Source: Diadophis punctatus similis (taxonomy: Eukaryota; Chordata; Lepidosauria; Squamata; Dipsadidae). Taken from it: a stretch of DNA of 64,000 bases. The position numbers and the translations under genes are program-made. The stretch is from positions 46,149,996-46,213,995 of the forward strand of contig JALIGW010000003.1 of the NCBI GenBank assembly GCA_023053685.1, read 5' to 3'. This document shows positions 34,166 through 45,245 of this stretch, piece after piece. Numbering within the stretch: position 1 is the stretch's first letter; each line of letters starts with the position of its first letter. The notes below the pieces were generated by a model. That model had not been told where the DNA came from and searched no databases. It worked only from the letters and a program-made list of their open reading frames with translations.

Positions 34166-35585
34166 GTTAGGAAGTTTCCTGAGACAAAATCTTAATATTG
34201 TGAGATTTATGACAACTTTAAGAAAGATTACACCACCTGGCAGAGAATAAAAATGCCCCCTAAGTTTAAAGAAACAACTTTTACATTTTTTACATCATCA
34301 GTTATCAAGATATAACTTGTGAAAATATAGTCCATTATAGTCTATTTTTAGCCATCAAGAATTTGTGAATTAGTTATGACTTTATTTGCTGTGAAAAGGA
34401 CAATCTGAATTGGACAGTAGTGATACTGGTGCAAAGTGCCAAAGCAACATAATTTCTTACCTGGCTAGGTAATTCTTTCTTTCCGTACTACTTACAGAAT
34501 GATTCAAGGCAACACAATATGAAGCTGTTGCTTAAACTATTCTTGAATGATTACTAAGCATATTGGTTCAGGCTGATTAAAGTTTTGTGTGGGTTCCAGA
34601 GAGTCAGAAGTAAACATTTTGAAGATTGAGACATGTGAATTTCCATTAAGGATGAATTAATGGTTTCTAAATTATAGTGAAATTTGGAATAATTTCCTTG
34701 ACAATTTCTTTTAGAGAATAATAGCTAAAGTAGAAAGGAAATCAAACATCTTAACTAATGTGCTTTCAGTGCTGGCTCATTTTTCAAAGCAACTACTTTA
34801 ATATTATGTTAATGACATTTCCTCCAGTTATGTTCATTTGCATGTGCTTTGGTATTGATACCTACACTTTGGCCATCATTTGAATTGGTGTTCTGCAGAT
34901 GTGTTAGATTTCAACTTCCATCTTCCCTGGCCATAATGGGCAAAGGCAACACTAATTGAAATTATTAGAGCTGTATTCCAGCTTATCTGAAAAGTGCCAA
35001 TTAAGGGAAGCTGATTAAACTGGCCCTGGGAGATAATATGAAGCACTGAATAGATTGCAAGGAAGTGTTTTTCTGAAGAGAGAAAACTTGTTCATAAGCA
35101 ATACCGGTAGTGAATTATAAAATGCTTGGCTAATGTTAGGAAGCATATAAGCTGGAAATTCAGTTACAAATACAGTTCTTCTGTATGCCAAGCATGATAA
35201 CTATGATGTGGAGTATCTCCTTCAGCAATCAAATGTTCTCAGCCTGTAGACTTTCCTGCTGAGTCAGCATGGCTACTGACTCATTGTAAGCAAAAAACCC
35301 ATTCTTCTTGGCTTTGGTGTATTTATTTATTGCATTTTTTTGTCTGATTCTTCAGCTCTAATTCCCTAGGTTACTTCTGATAGCTGCCTTGACAATTTCA
35401 GCAGAGTTCAATAATTTCTGGTTGTGTATAATTATTTAGAAAACAAACATTGTTTTTTAAAAATTAATTGAGAATTGGTACAAACAAAAAATAGGAAGTT
35501 TTTTGTCAGTTCCATTTCTGAACTGAAAACTCATCTATCCTGGTCCTACATAATCCTTTCTATTTCTTCCTCCCCCCTTTTCCAG
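34166..35585. other. CPNE5: Intron upstream of copine exon A
   Basis: No mobile element recognised; ends in the pyrimidine tract and acceptor of exon A. Relatively repeat-poor. Confidence 0.5.
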
Positions 35586-35626
35586 GAATCTTTTGGATAA
35601 AGATACATTCTCCAAGTCTGACCCAT
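35586..35626 (+). CDS. CPNE5: Copine C2A exon A (probably coding exon 2)
   Basis: The exon is preceded by a pyrimidine-rich acceptor (ttcctccccccttttccag) and starts in phase 2 with the last base of an Arg codon. It reads NLLDKDTFSKSDP plus one base (T). In copines the LDKD and SDP aspartates form calcium-binding loop 1 of the C2A domain, as in synaptotagmin-type C2 domains. The frame continues exactly into the exon at 40164, where T joins TA to give Leu. The donor is GTACGT at 35627. A stronger-looking GTAAGT lies four bases downstream, but using it would break the frame with the next exon. At 41 nt it is too short for ordinary ORF calling. Seen: splice sites, frame, motif. Known: the C2 family role. 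Inferred: the CPNE5 assignment. Confidence 0.88.
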
Positions 35627-35892
35627 GTACGTAAGTGTTGCATGAACTTTCACTTTTCTTCAAGATGTGTTTTGGTTACAATATTTGGGCTTCGTTCATG
35701 AAATTTCTTGTCCCCAATTTATGGATCTGTCAAGTTCTGTATTGCAAATGTATGCAAATTACAATCTTAGGGCAAAATAAAATCCAAATTAAATATTTTT
35801 AAGAACCATTAATTTAAATCTGGGAAGCATAATACATAATTATAATTACTGGGATTTGCTAATCTTGGATTGTACACAGAATTAATGTGCCC

Positions 35893-36080
35893 CTGCAGCA
35901 ATCAAAAAATGGCTTCTCCGCATGCGCAGAAACAAAAATTAGCTTCTGCGCATGTGCAGAAGCAAAATCCAAGATGGCGGTGCCCACGGACCGGCACCGA
36001 CAGAACCAGCTCCATGAGGTCGCCGCCGCTTTACTAATGGTTCTAAAGAACCGGTTAGAACCGGTAGGAACCCACCTCTG
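35893..36080. mobile_element. hAT MITE of the CAGAGGTGGGTTC family, left end missing
   Basis: Right end CCGGTAGGAACCCACCTCTG is intact; the left end is not recognisable. It contains ccgcatgcgcagaa, tctgcgcatgtgcagaa and ccaagatggcggtg (NRF1-like and YY1-like motifs). It lies about 270 bp downstream of copine exon A. Confidence 0.85.
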
Positions 36081-36088
36081 GCTTTGAA

Positions 36089-36684
36089 CTTTCATTCTTA
36101 CAAATTTATAATCTGAATGACCTCATGCTATCACATATTTATAACAAAATAATCATACTGGTCAAGAAATCCAAGTTAGTAAATACAGAGAAATGTATTA
36201 AGTGTGTGGATGATTTCAGTTTTCACTAGTCAGGTGACTCGCTTTGAATGTATAAAATGAGCATAGACAGAGTGAGTTCTTTCTTTGTATTAAACAGAAA
36301 CAGCTCTGAAAGATAGATATTCATGTCTACATAAACAATTAAGCCCAGCATAGATTATACTGTATATATTAATTTTTTCTCCTGGTAGTATATATTTCTA
36401 ATACATTTGAAAACCTGAATTAATGGTTTATTATCTCTGACCCTTATTATCTCTGACCCTCATTAAACAATTACATTGCCTATACTTCTGATATGTGCTC
36501 TCCAGTGTATTTTATTTTATTTGAGTTCTCTATAACCCTTTCTCCCAGTAGAATGGAGATAATGGTGCATTGATTGTAAATATATGTTAACTGACTCTTC
36601 TAGACTGATTCTTATATATGCAAAACATATATAACATATATGCAAAACATATACAGCACCATCTGTACGCATGATGCAGGGAAA
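36089..36684. other. Intron, nothing recognised
   Basis: AT-rich; a small duplicated acatatatgcaaaacatat unit at about 36625-36655. Confidence 0.5.
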
Positions 36685-36686
36685 TA

Positions 36687-36809
36687 CACTGTTTTCCCCA
36701 AAATAAGACATCCCCTGATAATAAGCCTAATAGGGCTTTTGAGTGCATGTCAATAAGGCCAAGCGCTTATTTCAGGGTTCAAAAAAACATAAGACAGGGG
36801 TAACACGGG
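36687..36809. mobile_element. Mariner-like MITE (TTTTCCCCAAAATAAGA ends)
   Basis: Left end CACTGTTTTCCCCAAAATAA after TA; right side aacataagacaggggtaaca with TA at 36810. It shares ccctgataataagcc with the copy at 28834. Confidence 0.75.
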
Positions 36810-36984
36810 TAACTGGTTTTGGAGAAGCTCAACCTAAACCACCCTGGGTGCCAGAATAAACAGAAAGACAACGAATAATATTAGGTATATGAGAAAAGTT
36901 AGTAGAAATGCCAAAATAAGTTAGATTTTTAAAATTATATCTCCCAATAGTGGGAAGGGAGACAATTCACAGAACCCAGTAAAG

Positions 36985-37119
36985 CAGGGGTGGGGAATGA
37001 TGACCCTTTTATGGCTTGTGGACTTCAAGACCCAGAATTCCTCACCCAGCCATGCTGGTTCAGAAATTCTGGGAGTTGAAGTCCACAAGTCATAAAGGGG
37101 CCATGATTCCCCACCTCTG
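36985..37119. mobile_element. Foldback hAT MITE (CAGGGGTGGGGAATGATG type)
   Basis: Starts CAGGGGTGGGGAATGATG and ends CATGATTCCCCACCTCTG, with a perfect 8-bp target duplication cagtaaag (36977-36984, 37120-37127). The core arms share GGACTTCAA...CCCAGAATT with the other foldbacks. Confidence 0.94.
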
Positions 37120-37127
37120 CAGTAAAG

Positions 37128-37743
37128 ATTAGCCAAACTTTGTGGCCTTAGAATGTACAGTAATTAGCATAGTGGGATAATATGGAGTAGCTTAGAAAAG
37201 ATGTGGAAGATGTTGTGACAGTCTAGATTTCTGAACAGTAGCACCTTGCACTGTAGCACGTCATTGCAGATTCAACTTGTGAAGTTCTAGTTCCTTTGAT
37301 TAGCACTGAGGTTACAACTAGTATGTTTAGATCCTTAGGTAGATAAAAGACATTATCAGCAGAACCTGAAAAAAAAACAAAAAAGCTTAGTGAGGCATCA
37401 TTTGCTCTCTGGCAGCTTCTCTTCATTAAAATCTCATTAATCGTGTTTACATTTTTTTGCTATGCTTTAGTAATGGGGAGCAATTGAAAGTGAGCCAAAT
37501 ACATTATTGAAATACATTATTGGGTAATTTAAAAGTCTTGTTTGGTTTTTCTGATCTGAATCATGAAGGAGCTACAGTTCTCTGATTCTGCATTTAACAT
37601 AGTACCTACCGGTAGTAGAGTAGACTTTGACAAAGGTAGCCACCAGGAGATCATATGATGAAAACAGCATCGCTGTGTCCCAATTCAAGTTGTGTTATTT
37701 TTTTTATGCATGTCATATACAACCTTGTGATGTTGCTTGTTTA
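37128..37743. other. Intron, nothing recognised
   Basis: Unique sequence; small direct duplication gaaatacattattg near 37500. Confidence 0.5.
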
Positions 37744-37973
37744 TCTTGCCTTTATTATTTGTATAAATAACTCGAGGCAGCAAACATACCTAATATTATT
37801 TGTCCTCCTATTTTCCCCCCACAACAACAATAACCCTGTGAAGGGAATTGGGCTAAGAGAGAACGAGTGGCCCAAAGTCACCCCAGCTGTCTTTGATGCC
37901 TAAATTGGGACTAGAACTCACAGTCTCCTTGTTTCTAGGCTCATGGCTTAACCACTAGACCACACTGGGTCTC
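37744..37973 (-). mobile_element. tRNA-derived CORE-type SINE
   Basis: Reversed, it reads TGGTCTAGTGGTTAAGCC (A box), GTGAGTTCTAGTCCC (B box), GGGTGACTTTGGGCCACTCG (CORE), then an AATAATAAAGGCAAG tail. Same family as 21245. Confidence 0.82.
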
Positions 37974-38063
37974 TTGTCTCTTTTGTCATTTTGATGAAAG
38001 CATTAGATTCCGCCTTGATTTATAGAAGGAAGTATCTACCGCTCAGTAGAAGAAAACAGGGTA

Positions 38064-38454
38064 CTGTATTTTTTGGAGTATAAGACGCACCTTTCCCCCA
38101 TAAAAGAGGCTGAAAATTTGGGTGCATCTTATACTCTGAATGTAGCTTTTTCTAAGCTTTTTTTTCAGCCCTAACGAGGTGCTAACGATCTTCCCGGCTC
38201 TTACAGGTTTGCAGGCTTTTCAATTCCTACTCTCTCCGAATAAGGTTTTTTTTCCAGCCCTAAGTCTTTGCAGGCTTTTTTTCATTGCTACTTGCTCCGA
38301 AGAATGTTTTTTTAAGCCCTAACCAGGGGATAAAATAATGTGCTGAAGCTGACCAGACTAAGGACACTAGCCAGATAAATACCTGGTAGGCAGATTCCCC
38401 CCCCTATTTTCCTCCCCCAAAACTAAGGTGCGTCTTATACTCTGAAAAATACGG
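38064..38454. mobile_element. Mariner-like MITE (CTGTATTTTTYGGAGTATAA ends)
   Basis: Left end CTGTATTTTTTGGAGTATAA, right end reversed CCGTATTTTTCAGAGTATAA, TA at both sides (38062-38063, 38455-38456). The interior repeats a gctttttttca / taaggttttttttccag-like segment about three times. Confidence 0.85.
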
Positions 38455-38456
38455 TA

Positions 38457-39498
38457 GTTTCTGAGCACCTCTTCTGTTGCTCTTTCTCTACTTTATAGCC
38501 CAGCTGCTTCATTGCTACTTATACAGAAGGGGAAGCACGGAAAAAGATTGTGTTGTAGGGAGGGTCCAATCCAAGAAGCATGGCAGAGGTTTCTCTTTAT
38601 GGATTTGGACAGTAAAATAAGGCCAGAACCCAAAGGCTATTGGTTTAGTTATTCCTTTTATTTACATTCTATTTTTATTCCAGGAACTCAATGTAATAAA
38701 CATGAGTCTTCTCCCCCCCCCCTACTTTGTATTATCTTCACAAAAAATAGGTTAAGCTGAGAAGTCTTCACAAAAATATATAGTTTAAACTGAGAGAAAA
38801 CAGTGACTCTCAAATCATCTACTGAGGTGTGTGTGTGTGTTTTTGTTTTTTTTAAAGAACTGGGGATTAAATCTGAATTTCCCATGTTTGTTTTATTTAT
38901 TAAACTTTTATGCTACCAATCTTGCCAAGGCAAGTCTAGTTTGATTCAACAGAGTAAATCCAGTGAATCTAATGAATTTGGGTGGAATTAAGCTGCAGTG
39001 TTTTGTGTTCTTTCTGACAAGAATTCTAGTGACACTAATTTTAGTATAGGACCAGGCTTGGCATGTGGTAGTTCCCAGTTGAATGTGATATAGCTTCTGA
39101 TTCCAAAACAGCCTGTCTTTTTCCTCATGTAAGCTAAGGCAAATAACTCTTGTGCTACTCCATTATGTGGGAAGACAACAGCAATCAGTCATACTCATGA
39201 AATTGATGTTATTTAGATTATTGGAGCTGAGATGTAAAAGTAACAGATCCACTCTTTTGAGCTGATGGATGCTGAGTTGACATACTTGCTTAGCCAGTTT
39301 CTGTCAGTCAGTTTACCTCATAAGACTATTGTGAAGATCAAACACAAATACACACACAAAAATATGATGGATGTTTAAGATGTCAAACAGTTCAAAATGT
39401 GCTTCTTAAATGTGATTTGCATCTAAGACCTGATCAAATCACAAGTTCTAGCACTTGTTGCAGTTAGTTTCCATTTCAGTTTTCCATTATAACCTAAA
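38457..39498. other. Intron, nothing recognised
   Basis: Unique sequence with a short (GT)8 at about 38827 and possible LINE tail at 38895. Confidence 0.5.
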
Positions 39499-39506
39499 CC
39501 TCAAAT

Positions 39507-39804
39507 CCTCCCGGTTTGCTCTTACCTGTCGGTCGTCGCAGAGCCAATGGAGCCGGTGGCGGTCGTGGTGCGGGGTTGCCCCGGCCCGGTTCCCCTGCCC
39601 GCCTGGATGCCGCCATTTAAGTTCTTTTGCCCTCTGCGCATGCAGAACGCTTTGCGCATGCGCAGAGGGCAAAAGAACTCGAATGGCAGCATCCAGGCGG
39701 GCGGGGGAAGCGGGCGGGAGCAGCCCCGCACCGCGACCGCCACCGGCTCCATTGGCTCTGCGGCGACACACAGGTAAGAGCGAACCGGGAGGATTTCACC
39801 CCTG
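39507..39804. mobile_element. GC-rich foldback hAT element, left terminus lost
   Basis: Near-perfect inverted arms of about 145 bp meet in TGCAGAACGC. Right end GGATTTCACCCCTG is complete; the left end lacks about 12 nt. An 8-bp duplication cctcaaat (39499-39506, 39805-39812) remains. The centre is TTTTGCCCTCTGCGCATGC, with a perfect TGCGCATGCGCA (39653-39664). Long frames on both strands mirror each other and are artefacts. Confidence 0.87.
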
Positions 39805-39812
39805 CCTCAAAT

Positions 39813-40163
39813 CCTCCCCATTCTTGCCTTTTTGAGTTGCAGGAAAATGCTTTTCATTAATAGCAACATGGAAAAAGTTTAGATGCTATTTTTGTGTACA
39901 TAGCAATAAACAATATTTTTTTAAAAAAAGAAAAAGGGGCAGAAAAAAGAAATAATGCACCATAGCTTTACAATTTTCAGGAATTCGGTCCCCCCCCCGA
40001 CCTCATCAGTGGGGGATCAAGCTTCAGTAATTTTGTTTAGCTTTTGATCTTGCAGAAGCTTGTGAAGTTTGCCTAATACAGTCTGTGCTGTGTGGCACTA
40101 GGGCTAAATTCTTTTCTCTGTGCCGGTGGCTTAGTTAACTTGTGATTTTTTTTTCCTTTACAG
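39813..40163. other. CPNE5: Intron upstream of copine exon B
   Basis: Poly-A and poly-C runs, then a T-rich tract and acceptor at 40163. Confidence 0.5.
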
Positions 40164-40210
40164 TATGTGTGCTGTATACTCAGGGCATAGAGACCAAGCA
40201 GTGGAGAGAG
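40164..40210 (+). CDS. CPNE5: Copine C2A exon B (probably coding exon 3)
   Basis: The acceptor is a long T-rich tract ending ttacag and the donor is GTATGT directly after GAG. With the T carried from exon A the exon reads LCVLYTQGIETKQWRE and ends in phase 0. This is the beta-strand after calcium-binding loop 1 of the copine C2A domain. From memory, human CPNE5 has KQWRE here and CPNE8 has KEWRE, so this exon supports CPNE5. A (GT)n microsatellite begins about 150 bp downstream (40357). The next intron is 17.7 kb and holds the Gypsy element, the BED-finger hAT and the nested hAT pair. No stop codon or frameshift is present. Confidence 0.9.
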
Positions 40211-40354
40211 GTATGTAACGTGTGTGTTAATGGAAAATGTTGTGTCTCAGAAAAGTAGTAACTCTCCAGCAGATCATATCTCCTGGATTTCATTCTGCTT
40301 TACTGCCTCTTATTACAATTCTTGCAAGTCACATTCTTACCTTGTGCCTTGGTA

Positions 40355-40356
<2 letters not shown>

Positions 40357-40416
<60 letters not shown>
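40357..40416. repeat. (GT)n microsatellite
   Basis: About 30 GT units, starting 147 bp after copine exon B. Confidence 0.97.
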
Positions 40417-40417
<1 letters not shown>

Positions 40418-40610
40418 ATGCGCTTTATCATCTGAAAAGCAGATTAGGTTAAAGGCATTTGATGAAAATTCTGTTGGTTAAAAATGGCTGAGATGCCTTG
40501 TTTATCTGATGTGGCACCACTGAGGGGTGTGAAAGCTTCACTCAGAAAGCTTCACTCACACTCAGTATGTGTCCATTGGATTGCTTTTGTGCTAGCATAG
40601 CACAATATGG

Positions 40611-40707
40611 CAGTGTTGCTCAATCTTGGCTATTTGAAGACGTCTGGACTTCAACTCTGGGAATTGAAGTTCAGACGTCTTTAAATGGCCAGGGTTGAGA
40701 AACACTG
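40611..40707. mobile_element. Foldback hAT MITE (CAGTGTTKCTCAA type)
   Basis: Starts CAGTGTTGCTCAATCTTGG and ends GGTTGAGAAACACTG, with a perfect 8-bp target duplication caatatgg (40603-40610, 40708-40715). Arms contain AGACGTCTGGACTTCAACTC. Confidence 0.94.
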
Positions 40708-40985
40708 CAATATGGCATTGGTGTAGCTGGCATAAAGCTGCATAGGCTGTTGGAAATTCATCTAATTGATGTGAAAGAGAATATAGCTAGAATTGAAAAT
40801 ACGATGCAGAAAGGACAGAAGTTAAGGCCAAAGTGAGACATGAGAACAGTAACTCTAGATGTTGAAAAGCAGCACATAGCAGCCACATGGGAAGATGAAT
40901 TAAGGGCTGAATTTAAGACATAAAAGGAAAAAAAGAAAGCTGTTGAATATGCAAATAGAGAGAAAAAGATTTCACTCCGGTCCCG

Positions 40986-41190
40986 TGTAAGTAGCGTATT
41001 AGCATACCGCCGCTCATTGGGCCATTCGAGTGGCGGGAAAATAAAGAGTTGTCAGTGGCCGGGCTGCCTGACAGAGCCCTTTAAAAGAGGGTGCTGTTGG
41101 CCAGCTGGAAAGCATGTTTGCTGAACTTGGAATAAAGAGCTAAGTCACTATTCAGAGTCCTGCCTTTTCATTCAACCACCCAACTTAACA
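40986..41190 (+). repeat. 5' LTR of the Gypsy element (205 bp)
   Basis: Begins TGTAAGTAGCG, ends CTTAACA (TG...CA rule). Holds a TTTAAAAGAG TATA-like stretch and an AATAAAG polyadenylation-like signal. Directly after it TGGCGATGAGGATGGGA (41192-41208) takes the primer-binding position. No second copy lies in the window. Confidence 0.75.
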
Positions 41191-41329
41191 CTGGCGATGA
41201 GGATGGGATCTTAGAAGAGAACAAAGGACTGAACATCCATCCACATGGCATCAGCGGCCATCTTCGTAGCGAACAGCTGCCTACATCGGCCATTCCAAGA
41301 TGACCACACATGCTCCACCAGCTCCTTTC

Positions 41330-42300
41330 GACCCTAACACCGAAGAATGGTCTTCATATATGGGTCATTTTTGAATGTTTATGGAGGCGAATAATCTTCA
41401 AGATCTGTCGGACACTAGGAAAAGGGCACTTTTCCTAAGTTGTTGTGGACCATGAATTTACAAGATGGCAAAATCTTTAGCAGCACCAACCGATGTAGAA
41501 ACCGTAGCATGGACAGCACTTCAGAACATATTAAAGGATCATTATGCACTCTTAGCCTCGCCACTCGTTAGCAAGTACGAGTTTTATTGCAGATGCCAAC
41601 AGGAGGGTGAGTCAATTAATGACTTTGTTGCAAATTTGAGGTGAATTGCATTCGAATGTGAATTCATCAATTTAGAAGAAATGATGCAAGATACAATCAT
41701 TTTGGGTCTGAGGGACCTGACCCTACAAAAATGACTGCTGGCGGAAAGGGGCATCACGTTTCAAGCCACCCTAGACAAAGCCTGGACAGCTGAATCCTCT
41801 GCTAAATCCGCAGCAATTATCAGAAAATCAAGCAGTGTCCATCTCATGCAAGGAGCGGCCGCCAGAGAACAAGAGAATACAGAATCCGAAGAAACCACCA
41901 ATGGAGAAGACGAAATTCATCGCATAAATTCTGAAAGGATGGTAGGACATTTGGAAGCAGAATATAAACATTTCCGGTTTGCCGGTTGTGCGGGAAATCA
42001 TACCAGATTGGCATGTAAGTTTAAAGATGCCATATGCCAGCGATGCCAATGGAAGGGACATATAGCAGAGGCTTGCAGAACAACCCAGCCAAGTTCCTTC
42101 CACCAGAGACATTCCCCAACGAGGCCATTTACCCCACAATCGGGTTTCCAGAAGAATAAGCAAAGAGAGGGCCAATACCCAGAAATGAGGGAAATCCACC
42201 AGACAATTGTGGGGCATTCTGATGCATGTGATGCAGAGAAATTCCATGTTACGATCCACATTGAGGGATCTCCATGTAACATGGAATTGGACACTTGTAT
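41330..42300 (+). pseudogene. Gypsy gag remnant with zinc knuckle
   Basis: Matrix/capsid-like pieces in one main frame with several stops (e.g. near 41370, 41460, 41640), followed by a 162-codon open frame (41846-42334). That frame has a Cys/His cluster, CAGNHTRLAC then CQRCQWKGHIAEAC, the nucleic-acid-binding knuckles of gag. A protease-like FHVTIHIEGSPCNMELDT follows, cut by a frameshift. Gag would package the RNA; this copy cannot be functional. Confidence 0.78.
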
Positions 42301-42534
42301 CATTTTTCACTATCGTGTCCTGGCAGACAATTAAAGAACTAATCCCAAAAATGGAGAAGAAGCATCTAAAGCCGCAGAGAATTATATTAAATGACTTCCA
42401 AGGAAACTGTATTACTGTTCTTGAAGAGTTTAATCCTAGTAAAATTTAAAGAGTTCAGTGGACCATTGCAGATGACCATTGTGGATAGCAACTGACCCAG
42501 CCTGCTGGGGGTAGAATAGTTCAGGACCCTGGGT

Positions 42535-43690
42535 TTGGGAGTGACCGGCATACAAACTGTCCAGGGAGATGACTTCGAGGAGCTGCTAACTGAATTTGGG
42601 GACGTCTTCAATGGGAGTCTAGACAAGTATAAGGGAACCCCTATGTCTTTCAATCTAGACCCCAACGTTGCCCGTCAGAATAAAACCACCAAGGGTTCCT
42701 TTTGTTCTCTGGTCCAAAATAGATGCACAATTAGACAAACTAATTGCCCAATTGGAACCGGTGGGAGACCCCAATAGTCACCCCATTAAATCAGATGGGT
42801 CAATCCGCATCTGTGCGGACTATAAATGCACCATAAATAAAGCCTTGCAACAGAGTGCCTACCCCGTACTGGTCGTTCAACACCTACTGCACTTATTGGG
42901 AAAGGCAAAATATTTGCAAACTTGATTTAGCCCAAGCCTATCAGCAACTGCCAGTAGACGATGCCACCGCAGAAGCACAGACTATTGTAACACACCGAGG
43001 GGCATTTAAATGCCACTGATTACAATTTGGGGTGAGTGTGGCACCAGGGCTTTTTGAAAGTATGATGGAGCGCCTCCTACAGCGCATCCCGGGGGTAGTG
43101 CCTTACTTTGATGACGTCCTCGTGTCCAGGGACAATAAAGAAGAACTAACCCATTGGCTAAGAGAACATTGAGGCGGTTCCAAGAGAAATGCAAAATAGC
43201 CGTTCCACAAGTTGAATCTCTGGGTTATTTAATTGATGGTTCAGGAATGCACCCAATGAAAAGTAAAGTCAAAGCCATTAAGGAAGCCCTCATACCCAAG
43301 AATCAGATAGAACTCCAGGCTTTTCTTGGCCTGTTAAACTTTTATAGTATTTTTCTGCCACAGAGGGCGACAGTTGCTGAACCCTTACACAGACTGCTAG
43401 AGAAGAAGGCCAGTTGGACCTGGGGATGAAAAGAAGCCGCTGCCTTCTCTGCTGTTAAGAATTTGTTATCCAAAAGTGTCCTTCTACAATATAATGAGAC
43501 TCTTCCCCTTTTGTTAACCTGCGATGCATCCCGTTTTGGGGTCAGCGCTGTCCTTAGCCACTGGCTGCCAAATGGGACTGAGGCTCCAATTACATTCTAT
43601 TCTAAAACACTGTCACCCGCAGAAAGGAATTACAGCCAGCTGGACAAGGAAGCACTGGCAAAACTCCATCAACTTTTGTGGGTTGTTGTT
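42535..43690 (+). pseudogene. Gypsy pol remnant: reverse transcriptase and RNase H
   Basis: Recognisable RT blocks in shifting frames: RICADYKCTIN (about 42808), YFDDVLV (catalytic Asp pair present, 43104-43124), LGYLIDGSGMHPMKSK (about 43223) and LQAFLGLLNFYS (about 43313). RNase H follows with LTCDASRFGVSAVLSH (about 43516) and FYSKTLSPAERNYSQLDKEA. Frameshifts or stops lie near 42778, 42925, 43018, 43170 and 43427. The end is abrupt near 43690, inside the RNase H. Confidence 0.82.
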
Positions 43691-44373
43691 CTGCAGACTC
43701 TCAACTTTATTTCATTTCTGGGATTGAAATATCAGAGGAGAAAAAGGAACCTGGAATGAGAAACAGAAGGGATAGAAGCTGTGGATGGGTGGGCAGGTTT
43801 CCACTCCTGTCCTCTCCCTGAAACACAAACTTGTTGCTTTTAAAAATAAGACCTCCTACTCCTCTCTTCCTACTTTTACATATTTTCACACACAACTGCT
43901 GGTGTGTGGGTGCTGGGGGGAAATCCTATGCCTTATTTCTTTGGCTCAGTGATGTAACATTAGAGTGGGAAAGACGTGGAGGATAAAGGTAAAGGCAAAT
44001 TGTACTGAAGGGTCCCTTCTGTTTACAAATCTCCTGATTTTCCTCATAGGTTTTTTTGTCTCCTCCTCCCCTTAAATCAGGAAGAAGAAACCTGTAGATA
44101 TTTTAGTTTTGGATCTGTAAATTGTTCTTGGCACTTATCAAAGGCATCATCGCAAGAGACGGACACTTACACATGAACTGTTGCACAGTTTAGCACTTTG
44201 CAGACCGCGGAGGATTGTGGAATTGTGGAAGACAATTTTCCTGATGAGAGCATATCTGGTCCCTGAGATCTTTCCTCTCCCCCAGCTTATAAGCAGCTGA
44301 GCTGCCCAAGGGACTTGGTGCCCTTGCAGGAGGCTTTAGGGCAGTTTAGCAAGATGTTTAGCCTGCCATGTTG
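43691..44373. other. Intron, nothing recognised
   Basis: Follows the abrupt end of the Gypsy element; no LTR was found. Confidence 0.5.
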
Positions 44374-44381
44374 CATTGGGG

Positions 44382-44950
44382 CAGTGCTTCTCAATTATTT
44401 TCTGTTATCCCCCCCCCCTAGGAAGAAGTAAACATTTCACGCACCCCCAACTCTCCGCTGGGACAATTGTTTGCCATATTCGGCACGTTTTCGCTGAAAA
44501 AAACTCAAGCGGCTTATCAGCATGCCTGGGGTGTAATGTGTTTAAGTGACGCCTTAATTTATTTGGCTTCATGCTGTCCACTGCCAACATTTTTAGACAC
44601 AGTAAACATACTGGTCTTTCCTCGTCTCCCACCGTAGTCACAGTGAAGCCAAGCGCTGCATACGCATCGTCATATTTCCTCGTCTTAGCTTTCAGGAGAC
44701 TTACATTTGTCTCATTATCTCCGTCTCTCTCCTCCTTTTTTTTCATCCCTGTTAAATATTTTTCCATGGTGTCTCTTAAGGGTTTGTTATCTGCACTTCA
44801 TATCTCCTGCTCTGTGCTGTGTGTTATTGTTCGGTGCAAAAAACCCCTACTCCCTGTGGCAAAAAAAGCATGTTCCCCGGGGTCATGCGCCCCCCCGGCA
44901 TCGCTCCGCGCCCCCCCAGGGGGCCCCACCCCACTATTTGAGAAGCACTG
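44382..44950 (-). mobile_element. hAT element with transposase N-terminal remnant (569 bp)
   Basis: Ends CAGTGCTTCTCAATTA and GAGAAGCACTG are inverted. Flanks cattgggg / catggggg (44374-44381, 44951-44958) match at 7 of 8. It is internally deleted, keeping only the BED-finger exon on the minus strand. Confidence 0.9.
44405..44767 (-). pseudogene. hAT transposase N-terminus with BED zinc finger (120 codons open)
   Basis: Reads MEKYLTGMKKKEERDG, then a BED zinc finger with C54 and C57 (VCLLCLKM) and H74 and H79 (RRHLNTLHP), followed by ADKPLEFF. The BED finger binds DNA in hAT transposases and in host ZBED proteins. The catalytic DDE/RNase H part is missing and the frame then runs into the element's right end. 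It matches the Charlie-type group as remembered. It is not a host ZBED gene because it lies wholly inside terminal inverted repeats. Confidence 0.8.
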
Positions 44951-45245
44951 CATGGGGGGACGAGCCTAACTAGTTTTCCACTACTTTTCCTCTTTATCTA
45001 AGGACTTAACTTGCTTTAGTGAATCATTGTGGTTATTTTATTGTTTTGTACTTTGTTATGAAATTGATATCCTGAACTGACCCTAGCCTGCAAGCTCTGT
45101 GGGCAAGACGAGGTAAAAAGCAACATAGAATAAATAAATAAAATACTGCTTCTCCATTCAAGGTAGAGGGAGGGAAGTGACATCGCCCTACATTGAATGC
45201 CTGATCTGCACTTAAAAGCTGGGTTCACATAGACTTATTTGATTA

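Larger units (their letters stand above)
40986..43690 (+). mobile_element. Ty3/Gypsy LTR retroelement, 5' LTR plus decayed gag-pol, 3' part missing
   Basis: Contains a 5' LTR, a primer-binding-like segment, and gag and pol in decay with several stops and frameshifts. It stops inside the RNase H region near 43690. No integrase, envelope or 3' LTR is seen. It is dead and lies in the 17.7-kb copine intron in sense orientation. Confidence 0.85.
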
